Assembly: GCA_965242505.1 (NCBI GenBank)
Contig: OZ251449.1
Span: forward strand, 2,170,001-2,234,000
Source of the DNA: UBA2966 sp965242505
Lineage (GTDB): Bacteria; Pseudomonadota; Alphaproteobacteria; UBA2966
Direction of reading: 5' to 3'
DNA length: 64,000 bases
The notes under the pieces are model-generated. The model saw only the letters and a list, made by a program, of their open reading frames with translations. It searched no databases and was not told the origin of the DNA. This document shows, one piece after another, positions 25,261 to 33,802 of the stretch (position 1 is its first letter; the number at the start of each line of letters is the position of its first letter). The position numbers were made by a program, and so were the translations under genes.

Positions 25261-25556
25261 TCCGCATTTCTCATACTGCCTGTCCGCAAGCTTCATCCGG
25301 CTGCCTGTCCGCAAGCTTCATCCGGCAATGGGGGCGGCGCAGGGTCCATTCGCGCTCCTCCCCCTTGGCGCGACCCCACCCCGACCCTCCCCCTGCAAGG
25401 GGGAGGGAGAAGAAGAGGGCGGGAGGGTGTGCGAAGTGTGCGGATCCCCTTTTCACACTCCTCCTCCCTGGACAGGGGGGAGGTCGGGAGGGGGGTGGAT
25501 CGCGGTCCTGCAACGCCGCGCAATCCTCGATCCTCCGCCGGTATGGGCAATGCGGA
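25261..25556 (+). repeat. MITE-like composite repeat, copy 5 (complete, two hairpins)
   Basis: Both ends are present: TCCGCATTTCTCATAC at the left and GTATGGGCAATGCGGA at the right, with GTAG directly outside each end. Inside, a 25-bp block (CTGCCTGTCCGCAAGCTTCA plus TCCGG) is duplicated in tandem at 25276-25325. Two strong hairpins follow. At 296 bp it is the longest copy. Confidence 0.9.
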
Positions 25557-25605
25557 GTAGCCGAGTCGCGTTCGGGTTGGCGACTGGAGACGGATCGCAT
25601 ATGAC

Positions 25606-25638
25606 CATGCAAGCGCCATCGCGGACGGCGCTTGCATG
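25606..25638. promoter_or_regulatory. 12-bp perfect inverted repeat upstream of the decayed methylase fragment
   Basis: CATGCAAGCGCC and GGCGCTTGCATG are separated by 9 bp, ending 28 bp before the ATG at 25667. There is no T-run on the plus side. It could be an operator or an RNA hairpin. Confidence 0.45.
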
Positions 25639-25666
25639 ACAGGGCGCGCTCGGCGACAAGGGGGCG

Positions 25667-26104
25667 ATGGCGGCAACGAACACGCGATTGACGGCGGCGG
25701 TGGAGGCGTACTTCGCCGACCTGCGGCGGGTGCGGGCCTCGGGCGGGGCGACCGGGGAGCGGTCGAGCTACGGCCCGCTCGCGGGGTTGCTCAACGCCGT
25801 CGGCGCGACGCTGAAGCCGAAGGCGTTCTGCGTCCTGGAACTCGCAGACCAGGGCGCGGGCCATCACGACTTCGGCCTCTATACGGCTCGGCAGGGCCAG
25901 CGGGGCCAGCCGCGCGAGGGGCAGGCGCCGGAGCGCGGCGTTCGGTTTACCCCCGTCCGGGGGGCGTCTAACATGCGCTCGTCGAACGATTGCGAGGGGA
26001 GGCGCGGTATGGTTCTTCATCCGGGCGGCGCGGGCGGCCTTTCGGTTCTGGCGACGGTCGTGGCCGCGGCGTTCGCGACGCCGGCGCGAGGACGGAGAGG
26101 GTGA
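25667..26104 (+). pseudogene. Truncated N-terminal fragment of a large restriction/modification (N-6 methylase-type) protein
   Basis: The first 92 residues (to about 25942) read like the start of very large type IIG/ISP-like methylase-restriction proteins: VEAYFADLRRVRASGGATGE, SSYGPLAGLLNAVGATLKP, ELADQGAGHHDFGLY and QRGQPREGQAPERGV. After that the frame runs into unrelated sequence and stops at 26104, overlapping the GTG start of ravA. The family members I recall are over 1000 residues, so the methylase core is lost. I treat it as a decayed gene; the family assignment is from memory of the N-terminal pattern. Confidence 0.6.
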
Positions 26105-27677
26105 ACGATCTTGCGAATCGCATAAGGGCTGTTCGGGACAGGCTGACGGAAGGCTTGATCGAGCGCGACGTCGCCGTGCGCCTCGCGTTGCTCGCGGCTC
26201 TGGCCGGCGAGCATCTTCTTCTCGTCGGCCCGCCGGGAACGGCCAAAAGCTTTATCGCGCGCCGTCTGCGCCAGGCGTTCAAGGACGCCCCGTATTTCGA
26301 GCGTCTGCTGACCCGCTTCTCCGTTCCGGAGGAGCTGTTCGGGCCGTTGTCGATCAAAGGGCTCGAAGAAGACCGGTACGAACGTCTGACCGCCTCCTAC
26401 CTACCCACCGCCTCCGTCGCCTTCCTCGACGAGATCTTCAAGGCCAACAGCGCCATCCTCAACGCGCTGCTCACGCTTCTGAACGAACGCAAATTCGACA
26501 ACGGCGCCGGCCGCGAGCGGACGCCGCTCGTGGCGGTCGTGGGCGCGAGCAACGAGCTCCCCGAAGGCGAGGAGCTCGACGCCCTGTTCGACCGTTTTCT
26601 GTTGCGCCTGCATGTCGGCCCGGTGTCGAAAGACGCATTCCCCGGATTGCTGGAGCTGCGAGGCGACGTCGAAGCGAACATTCCCGAGGAACTCGGATTG
26701 ACCAAGGACGACCTCGCCGTGGTGCGGAAGGAAGCCGGAAAGTGCGGGTGCCGGATGACGTGACGGCGCTCCTGTGCGACCTGCGGGAATGGTGCATCGC
26801 CGAAGAGATATGGGTATCGGATCGCCGCTGGCACAAGGTCGTGAATCTTCTTCAAACCTCGGCATGGACCAGCAGGCGCGACGCGGTGTCGATCTGGGAC
26901 TGCTGGCTTCTCCAGCACTGCCTGTGGAGCAAGGTCGAGGATGGACGGAAAATCTACGAGTGGTACGCCTCCCGGGTCGGGGCGGTGGCCGGGGAACCCT
27001 CGCGACTCGTTCGCATGGTTCATGTATGGGAAAGGCGGCTCCGGAAGGACGAGGAGGATGAATCCCAGAAACAGGATGAAGGGGGCAGGCTTCTTTATTC
27101 GGGAAAGAACGGAAAAGACACGACTCACCAGAGGGGACAGAATTACAGGGATGGGAAACCACTCTATATCCTGCCCAATGGCGCACAATTCCGCCACCAC
27201 TACCAATATGACGAACTTGATGAAACAAATGAAGGTAAGGGGTATACAAAAGAGGAAATAAAACAAAAAATCCCTGTCATGATAAATCAATATTCTCTGA
27301 TAAGAAATGCTAACGAACTGTCGGAATTCACACAGAAAAAAGAAAATAAATTCATGGTCGATTTGTCTCCCGCGCTGGAACCGACAAGACACGAACCCGA
27401 CCATATTCGGGATTGTCTCCGGCAACTGGGAGATTTTTCGACCGAAATGATGGCCCATAAGAGCGAGGTTGAAAAACGAATCGAAACCCTGGAGAACGAC
27501 GTTCGTAAGCACCTTTGGGTGATGGACGATTTCGCGGAACCGGCGTCCCGAGGCCTCGAAAAGGCGCGCCGCGACGCCGAGGGGCTCATCGAACGATTGG
27601 AGAAGGTGAAAAGGGGTTACGAGAACCTGCCGCGGAAGGAAGAGGAACCGGGCTCGATCGGCGGAGAGCGTTCATGA
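26101..27677 (+). pseudogene. ravA: RavA-type MoxR AAA ATPase, split by a -1 frameshift at 26742
   Basis: Frame 1 (26101-26763) has Walker A GPPGTAKS at residues 43-50, Walker B AFLDEIFKANS and the arginine-finger region ELDALFDRFLLRL. It ends early at KCGCRMT. The overlapping frame from 26742 continues exactly where RavA should, with RVPDDVTALLCDLREWCIAE, SDRRWHKVVNLLQ and WDCWLLQHCLW. Joining 26101-26742 to 26742-27677 gives a 525-residue protein of normal layout. The shift point is GGA-AAG-TGC, where a -1 slip after AAG restores the frame. This may be a mutation, a sequencing error or programmed slippage. The stop overlaps the start of viaA (ATGA). Confidence 0.75.
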
Positions 27678-29281
27678 TTCTCGCCCGGCGCGATACCGGG
27701 GATCGGACGGGTCGCGGGTTCGATGCGACAGCGTTGGAACGGAGTTACGCCTTCCTCGACGAATGTCCGGAGCGCTTGCTCGACGACGTCATCACGTCGC
27801 CTATCGGCAATCTCCGCGAGCGGGTTCGGGGCGTGTGCGCTTGGCGGGACGCGCTTCTGGACGGGAGGTTGCCGCCGGCGGGCGCATGGCCGCCCGAACA
27901 ACTCGCCGCGCCCGTGCGCCAAGCCCTCGAACGGATGGGAATCGTCCGGTTCTGCAAGGGGCAACGGGAACTGGTGGATGAGTTGCTCAAAGACGTTCTC
28001 GCCGCTTTCACCCGACAGGACGATGGTTTGCGCAGGGACGTCGCGCGCCGGTTGCGCGAACTGGAGGAACTCGAACGTGTCCAGGCGCGTAAGCGGGAGG
28101 AGCATGAACGCAACGTCATGCGGTTGAGGGAAACATGGAATGCGCGCGGCGAGCACGAGACGCGCAAAGCGAAGCCGGTTCGGTCGGGCGATGGGGACCG
28201 CAAGCGTTTGCGAGCGCAGGCCGAACGCGAGGTCTTCGCCCGCGCGCGGGAGGCCGACGCGGGCTTGATCGAGGCGTGGGGAGAGCGGGCGCGCCTCTGG
28301 GCCGACCTCGCCGACGTTTTCGACGACCTGGGACGGATGCTGGGCCGCGGCTGGGACCTGACGCTCGGAGTCCTGCGGCATACCGGGTGGCGCGAGCTCC
28401 TCCGATTGCGGGAGCTGGTGGCGCACCTCCCTCAGCTGCGCGAGGTCGTCCAGGCGCTGGGGCGGCTGCACGCCTCCGAGACGGCGGAGTCCGTCTCCGA
28501 ACGGGTGTTCCTGCCCATGCGCAGGCTGGAGGAAGAGCGGCGCGAGGCGCCGACGCCGCTGGTCCCCACCGACACGCGGGGCGTCGAGCGCAGCGGCGCC
28601 ATCGCCAGAATGCTGCCCGTGGAAGCCGCGATGCTCGGCCATCCCAAGTTGCGGCTGCTCTGGCATGCGCGCCGGGCGGAACGGGCCTTGCTCACCTACA
28701 GGGTCGAAGGCGTCGAAGACGAACGGACGCTCGTGGAGCGCGAGACCGCCGAAGAGGCCGAGAACCGCCGCCCCGCCCTGGAGCGGGGGCCGATCCTCGC
28801 GGTCGTCGATACGTCCGGCTCGATGCGCGGCCTCCCGGAACGGGTCGAGAAGGCGCTCGTGCTGGAAGCGCTTCGCACGGCGCACGCGGAGAAGCGACGT
28901 TGCCGCCTTTACACCTTCGGCGGTCCCGGACAGGCGATCGAGCACGAGCTCGATCTGTCCCCGGACGGGGTAGGCCGGCTTCTGGATTTCCTCGCCTTGT
29001 CCTTCGGCGGCGGCAGCAATCCGGCGGAGGCGACGGAGCAGGTGTTGCGGCGGCTCCGGGAGGGCGAATGGGCGAAAGCCGACGTCCTGTTCGTCAGCGA
29101 CGGGGAGTGGCCCGATCCGTCTCCCGGCCAGACGGAAGCCGTGCGCGAGGCGCGGGAGGCGGGAACGCGGTTTCACGGCATTCAGATCGGGAACCGCGGC
29201 CGGACGGGCCTGCACGCTCTCTGCGAGCCGGTCCATGTCTTCACGGATTGGGCCGACGTGATCGGCGACCGCCGCGATTGA
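27674..29281 (+). CDS. viaA: ViaA-like von Willebrand factor A domain protein, partner of RavA
   Basis: A 535-residue protein with a long helical N-terminal half and a C-terminal VWA domain. The MIDAS motif DTSGSM starts at residue 379 (ILAVVDTSGSMRG), and LFVSDGEWPDPS is placed as the later metal-site loop. The ATG at 27674 overlaps the ravA stop by 4 bp. RavA-ViaA pairs are chaperone-like systems that in Escherichia coli act on respiratory complexes and at the membrane. This ORF is intact even though its ravA partner carries a frameshift. Confidence 0.85.
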   Translation: MILARRDTGDRTGRGFDATALERSYAFLDECPERLLDDVITSPIGNLRERVRGVCAWRDALLDGRLPPAGAWPPEQLAAPVRQALERMGIVRFCKGQRELVDELLKDVLAAFTRQDDGLRRDVARRLRELEELERVQARKREEHERNVMRLRETWNARGEHETRKAKPVRSGDGDRKRLRAQAEREVFARAREADAGLIEAWGERARLWADLADVFDDLGRMLGRGWDLTLGVLRHTGWRELLRLRELVAHLPQLREVVQALGRLHASETAESVSERVFLPMRRLEEERREAPTPLVPTDTRGVERSGAIARMLPVEAAMLGHPKLRLLWHARRAERALLTYRVEGVEDERTLVERETAEEAENRRPALERGPILAVVDTSGSMRGLPERVEKALVLEALRTAHAEKRRCRLYTFGGPGQAIEHELDLSPDGVGRLLDFLALSFGGGSNPAEATEQVLRRLREGEWAKADVLFVSDGEWPDPSPGQTEAVREAREAGTRFHGIQIGNRGRTGLHALCEPVHVFTDWADVIGDRRD

Positions 29282-29355
29282 GCGTTCGTTCCGAAACGGG
29301 GCGCATGTCTTCCGCGTCGTCGTTACCGTCGTACTGACCGCAAGGCCCGGGTCCG

Positions 29356-29382
29356 AACGCACGACACGAACTTTCGTGCGTT
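29356..29382. terminator. Perfect 9-bp inverted repeat after viaA
   Basis: AACGCACGA and TCGTGCGTT face each other across 9 bp, 75 bp after the viaA stop and 90 bp before the aminotransferase start. There is no T-run, so it could end the ravA-viaA transcript through a Rho-dependent or structured mechanism, or serve as an operator for the next gene. Confidence 0.4.
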
Positions 29383-29472
29383 ACCGAACGCCCGGCGTGT
29401 TGAACGCGGCGGGGTTTTGGGTCAGGCTCCGGGTCTCCGCATCGCCACGCCTTCGGTTCCGGGAGTAGCGCC

Positions 29473-30675
29473 ATGTCCATGCTCGCCGCGTATCTGGACG
29501 CGATCAAGCCCTCGCCGACCGTCGCGGTCACGACGAAGGCCAACGAGCTCAAGGCCGCGGGCCGCGACGTCATCGGGCTGGGCGCGGGAGAACCCGATTT
29601 CGACACGCCCGACTTCATCAAGGAAGCCGCGATCGAGGCCATTCGCCGGGGGGAGACCAAGTACACGGCGCCGGCCGGCGCCGTGAAGCTGCGCGAGGCG
29701 ATCTCGCGGAAGTTCAAGCAGGAGAACGGCCTCGACTACCCCGTGGACCGGATCACGGTGGGCTGCGGCGGCAAGCAGATCCTGTACAACGCCCTGGCCG
29801 CGACGCTCGACCCCGGCGACGAGGTGATCATCCCGACGCCCTACTGGGTCTCCTATCCGGACATGGTGCTGCTGGGGCGCGGGACGCCGGTTTTCGCGCC
29901 GACGAGCCTGGAATCGGGTTTCAAGATGAAGCCCGAGGGTCTCGAGGCGGCGATCACGCCGAAGACCAAGTGGCTGCTGCTCAACTCGCCCTCGAATCCC
30001 TCGGGCGCGGCCTATACGGAAGCCGAGCTCGGGGCCCTGGCGGAGGTCCTGGCGCGCCATTCCCACGTCTGGGTGATGACGGACGACATGTACGAGCACG
30101 TCGTCTACGACGATTTCGATTTCGCGACCATCGCCCGGGTCGAACCCGCGCTGTACGACCGGACCCTGACCGTCAACGGCGTGTCGAAAGCCTACTCCAT
30201 GACGGGATGGCGCGTCGGCTACGCCGGCGGCCCCGCCGAGTTGATCAAGGCCATGAACATGATCCAGTCCCAGAGCACCACGCACACGAGCTCGATCAGC
30301 CAGGCGGCCGCGGCCGCGGCCCTCGACGGACCGCGGGACTTCCTCGGAGACTGGGTGAGGGTGTTCCAGGAACGGCGCGACCTGATCGTCGCCATGCTCA
30401 ACCAGTCCCCGGGCCTCTCCTGTCCGACGCCCGAGGGCGCGTTCTACGTCTATCCCTCCTGTTCCGGGCTGATCGGCAGGAGAACCCCCGGAGGGACGAC
30501 GCTCGAGAACGACACCGACGTCGTGACCTATCTGCTGGAAGCGGAGGGCGTGGCCGTCGTCCAGGGAGTCGCGTTCGGCCTCGAACCCCACTTCCGGATT
30601 TCCTACGCCACCGCGACGGAGGCCCTGGAGGACGCCGGCCGGCGCATCCAGCGGGCCTGCGCGGCGCTCGACTGA
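29473..30675 (+). CDS. aspC: Aspartate aminotransferase, class I fold, subgroup Ib
   Basis: A 400-residue PLP enzyme that moves amino groups between aspartate and 2-oxoglutarate. The PLP lysine is K239 in NGVSKAYSMTGWRVGY; the motif NSPSNPSG (near 171-178) holds the cofactor-binding Asn, and the C-terminal HFRISYATA holds the substrate Arg. The N-terminal VIGLGAGEPDFDTP is typical of subgroup Ib enzymes, some of which also accept prephenate. It appears monocistronic. The ATG at 29473 is the natural start (family N-terminus ..PSPT). Confidence 0.94.
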   Translation: MSMLAAYLDAIKPSPTVAVTTKANELKAAGRDVIGLGAGEPDFDTPDFIKEAAIEAIRRGETKYTAPAGAVKLREAISRKFKQENGLDYPVDRITVGCGGKQILYNALAATLDPGDEVIIPTPYWVSYPDMVLLGRGTPVFAPTSLESGFKMKPEGLEAAITPKTKWLLLNSPSNPSGAAYTEAELGALAEVLARHSHVWVMTDDMYEHVVYDDFDFATIARVEPALYDRTLTVNGVSKAYSMTGWRVGYAGGPAELIKAMNMIQSQSTTHTSSISQAAAAAALDGPRDFLGDWVRVFQERRDLIVAMLNQSPGLSCPTPEGAFYVYPSCSGLIGRRTPGGTTLENDTDVVTYLLEAEGVAVVQGVAFGLEPHFRISYATATEALEDAGRRIQRACAALD

Positions 30676-30858
30676 GCCGGTCCCCCGGAGGCGCCGGGCG
30701 CGGGAACCGGCGGACGGGAGCGGTTCCGGGGCGGTTTTCCCCTTGCATGGCCGGCGCGCGCTTGAAAACATGGCGGATCAGGGAAGGACACCAATGCCGC
30801 CCCGATCTCCGGGTTCACGACGGGCCTCGGGCCGGCGCAGCGCATCGAGGCATGATCC

Positions 30859-32880
30859 ATGAGCGGGAGCACCGATACTGGACCGAGATCCGTGGCGCTC
30901 GTCGGTCCGTACACCTCCGGCAAGACGGCGCTTCTCGAGGCGATACTGTTCGCCACGGGCGCGGTCCATCGAAAAGGGAGCGCGAAGGAGGGCAACACCG
31001 TCGGCGACGCGAGTCCCGAGGCGCGCGACCGGCAGATGAGCACGGAACTCAACGTCGCGACGACCACCTATCTCGGCGACGTCCTGACGTTTCTCGATTG
31101 TCCGGGCTCCATCGAATTCTGGCAGGACGGCGCCAACGCGCTCATGGGCGCCGATGCGGCCGTCGTCGTGTGCGAGCCGGAAGCGGACAAGGCGGTCATG
31201 ATGATGCCCGTGCTGCGCCGGCTAAGCGACATGGGCCTGCCTCACTTCATCTTCGTCAACAAGATGGACCGGGCCTCGGGTCCGGTCGGCGACCTCGTGG
31301 CGGCCATGCAGGAGGCCGCGGAGAAGCCTCTCGTGCTGCGGCAGCTGCCCATCGTCGACGGCGAGGCGGTGACCGGCTACGTCGATCTGCCGAGCCTTCG
31401 GGCCTTCGCCTACAAACCGGGCGCGGCGTCGGAACCCCGCGACGTTCCCGGCGACATGGCCGACGGCGTGGCCCAGGCCCGATACGAGATGCTGGAGAAG
31501 CTGGCCGACTTCGACGACACGTTGATGGAGCAGCTTCTCGAGGACGTCGATCCCGAGCGGGACGCCGCCTACGATCACCTGTCCGCCATTACCCGGGACG
31601 GACACGTGGCGCCCATCCTGTTCGGGACGGCCGAGCAGGGGGCCGGCGTCACCCGGCTGCTGAAGGCTTTGCGGCACGAAGCGCCGGCCGCGAACGCCGC
31701 CGCCGAGCGGGCGGGGGTCGAGCCCGACGGCGAGCCCTTGGCGCAGATACTCAAGTCCGTCAACACCCAGCATGGCGGGAAGCTGTCGGTCGCGCGGGTG
31801 TGGCGGGGCCGGGTGGTGGACGGGATGACGCTCGGCGACGAGCGCGTCTCGGGCCTGTTCCGGCTCCTGGGCCGACAGACGGACAAGCTGGCGGAGGCCG
31901 TCGCCGGCGACGTCGTCGGGCTGGGCCGTCTCGAACGGGCCGTCACCGGCGCGACGCTGTCGACCTCGAAAGACGCGGCGCAGCTCCCCCAGGCGCCGGC
32001 GCCGCAGCCCGTCTACGCGCTGGCCATGACGGCCGCGGACCGCAACGACGAGGTCAAGGTCTCGGGCGCCGTGACCAAACTGATGGACGAAGACCCGTCG
32101 CTGCGGTTCGAGCACGAGGACGACACCAACCAGTGGCTGCTGTGGGGACAGGGGGAAATGCACCTGCGCGTGGCCGCGGACCGGCTGAAGAACCGTTCGG
32201 GCCTTTCCGTCAAGGTGGAGCGCCCGAAGGTTCCGTACAAGGAGGCGATCCGCAGGGGGATATCGCAGCACGCGCGCTACAAGAAGCAGACCGGCGGCCA
32301 TGGCCAGTTCGGCGACGTGCACGTCGACATCAAGCCGTTGCCGCGCGGCTCCGGCTTCCAGTTCGACGAGAAGGTGGTGGGCGGCGCCGTGCCGCGCCAG
32401 TTCATTCCCGCCGTCGAGGCCGGCGTCCGGGACTTCCTGGGCAGGGGACCGCTCGGCTTCCCCGTGGTCGACCTGTCGGTGACTCTGACGGACGGACAGC
32501 ACCACTCGGTCGACAGCTCCGAACTGGCGTTCAAGACGGCGGGCCGCATGGCCATGTCGGAGGGACTGCCCAAATGCGACCCGGTGCTGCTGGAGCCGAT
32601 CCTGCGCGTCGACATCTCGGCGCCCTCCGAGCTCACGTCGCGGATCAACGGCGTGGTGAGCAGCCGGCGCGGACAGATCCTGGGTTTCGACGCCCGTCCG
32701 GGTTGGCGGGGCTGGGACATCCTGTCGGCGCAGCTGCCGCAATCCGAGATGCACGACCTGATCGTCGAGATACGCTCGCTCACGTCCGGGGTCGGCGCCT
32801 TCACCTGGAAGTTCGACCACCTGCAGGAGCTGCACGGGCGCCTCGCGGACGAGGTCGTGGAAGCCTACGCGGCGGAGTGA
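30859..32880 (+). CDS. Elongation factor G-like GTPase (EF-G paralogue)
   Basis: A 673-residue translational GTPase. G1 is GPYTSGKT near residue 17, the G3 motif is DCPG and G4 is NKMD. EF-G-like domains II to V follow, with the domain IV segment TGGHGQFGDVHVDIKP. It differs from true EF-G in G1 (PYTSGKT rather than AHIDAGKT), in having DCPG instead of DTPG, and in having no clear switch I motif. It matches the EF-G-like group present beside canonical fusA in many alphaproteobacteria. Its role is unknown. Confidence 0.9.
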   Translation: MSGSTDTGPRSVALVGPYTSGKTALLEAILFATGAVHRKGSAKEGNTVGDASPEARDRQMSTELNVATTTYLGDVLTFLDCPGSIEFWQDGANALMGADAAVVVCEPEADKAVMMMPVLRRLSDMGLPHFIFVNKMDRASGPVGDLVAAMQEAAEKPLVLRQLPIVDGEAVTGYVDLPSLRAFAYKPGAASEPRDVPGDMADGVAQARYEMLEKLADFDDTLMEQLLEDVDPERDAAYDHLSAITRDGHVAPILFGTAEQGAGVTRLLKALRHEAPAANAAAERAGVEPDGEPLAQILKSVNTQHGGKLSVARVWRGRVVDGMTLGDERVSGLFRLLGRQTDKLAEAVAGDVVGLGRLERAVTGATLSTSKDAAQLPQAPAPQPVYALAMTAADRNDEVKVSGAVTKLMDEDPSLRFEHEDDTNQWLLWGQGEMHLRVAADRLKNRSGLSVKVERPKVPYKEAIRRGISQHARYKKQTGGHGQFGDVHVDIKPLPRGSGFQFDEKVVGGAVPRQFIPAVEAGVRDFLGRGPLGFPVVDLSVTLTDGQHHSVDSSELAFKTAGRMAMSEGLPKCDPVLLEPILRVDISAPSELTSRINGVVSSRRGQILGFDARPGWRGWDILSAQLPQSEMHDLIVEIRSLTSGVGAFTWKFDHLQELHGRLADEVVEAYAAE

Positions 32881-32909
32881 CGCCGGAAGACCGGGGAACG
32901 GCGATCGTC

Positions 32910-33734
32910 ATGGACGAGCCGGCGGCGCGCGCCGCGAACCTGCTGGCCGCGGCGTATCGCCGCCGCGAACGGCTGGAGGCGTTGCCGCCGGACCTGGCGC
33001 CCGGGACGCTCGCCGAGGCCTACGCGATCCAGGACCGCCTGGTCGAAGCCTGGGGCGGGGAGTCCGTCGGCTGGAAGCTGAGCTGCACGAGCGACGTCGC
33101 CCGGCGGACGCTGAAGGCCGACGAGCCCTGCCGCGGGCGGGTCATGGCCGGCAGGGTCGACCGAAGCCCGGCCACGCTCGACGGCGGCAGGCATTTCATG
33201 CGCCTCGTCGAGCCCGAGTTCGGGTTCCGTCTCGGCAAGGACCTGCCTCCATCGGGGGCGCCGTTCGACGCCGAGGCGGTGGTCGACGCCGTCGACGCGA
33301 TGGTTCCGCTGATCGAGATCGTGGATACGGCGTATCGGGACTGGACGGCCGTCGGCGTCCTGAGCCTCGTCGCCGACAACATGCTGTCCGGGGGCCTGGT
33401 CCTGGGCGAGCCGGCCGCCGACTGGCGCCGCGAGGAGCTGGCGGCGCGCGAGGTGTCCCTGGCGATCAACGGAGAGATCGTCACGCGCGGAAGCGGCGGC
33501 AACGTCCTCGGCCACCCGGTGAACGCGCTGCTCTGGCTCGCCAACCACCTTCCCGGCGTGGGGACGGGCCTCCGCGCCGGAGAGGTCGTCGCGACCGGGC
33601 TCGCCACCGGGTTGGCCTACGCCGACGCCGGGGATACGGCGGTCGCCGACTTCGGGGAGTTCGGGCGGGTGACGGTCGCCTTCGACGATGCGCGAGGCGG
33701 CGGCGCGCGGCCGGCCGACATCACGCAGGTGTGA
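32910..33734 (+). CDS. 2-keto-4-pentenoate hydratase-like protein (fumarylacetoacetase fold)
   Basis: A 274-residue protein of the MhpD/FAH superfamily. It shows EAYAIQDRLVEAWGG, SVGWKLSCTS, the metal-binding VEPEFGFRLGKDL and EIVDTAYRDW, and the C-terminal GEVVATGLATGLAYADAGD. Such enzymes hydrate 2-hydroxy-penta-2,4-dienoates in aromatic ring breakdown, but no meta-cleavage genes are near, so the substrate is open. The ATG at 32910 has a GGGGAA site; a GTG at 32877 that overlaps the previous stop (GTGA) is an alternative start. Confidence 0.82.
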   Translation: MDEPAARAANLLAAAYRRRERLEALPPDLAPGTLAEAYAIQDRLVEAWGGESVGWKLSCTSDVARRTLKADEPCRGRVMAGRVDRSPATLDGGRHFMRLVEPEFGFRLGKDLPPSGAPFDAEAVVDAVDAMVPLIEIVDTAYRDWTAVGVLSLVADNMLSGGLVLGEPAADWRREELAAREVSLAINGEIVTRGSGGNVLGHPVNALLWLANHLPGVGTGLRAGEVVATGLATGLAYADAGDTAVADFGEFGRVTVAFDDARGGGARPADITQV

Positions 33735-33802
33735 GTTGCGGCCGGGGCCGGCGGCCCTTATGTCGGAGGCGTCATCCGCGCGGGCGAATTCAGGAGGCAG
33801 GG

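Noticed and set aside
29970..33734. 1254-residue plus-strand open frame over the aminotransferase and EF-G-like genes
   Set aside because: Only its last 275 codons are a real gene (the FAH-family hydratase); the rest is out-of-frame Arg/Gly-rich sequence.
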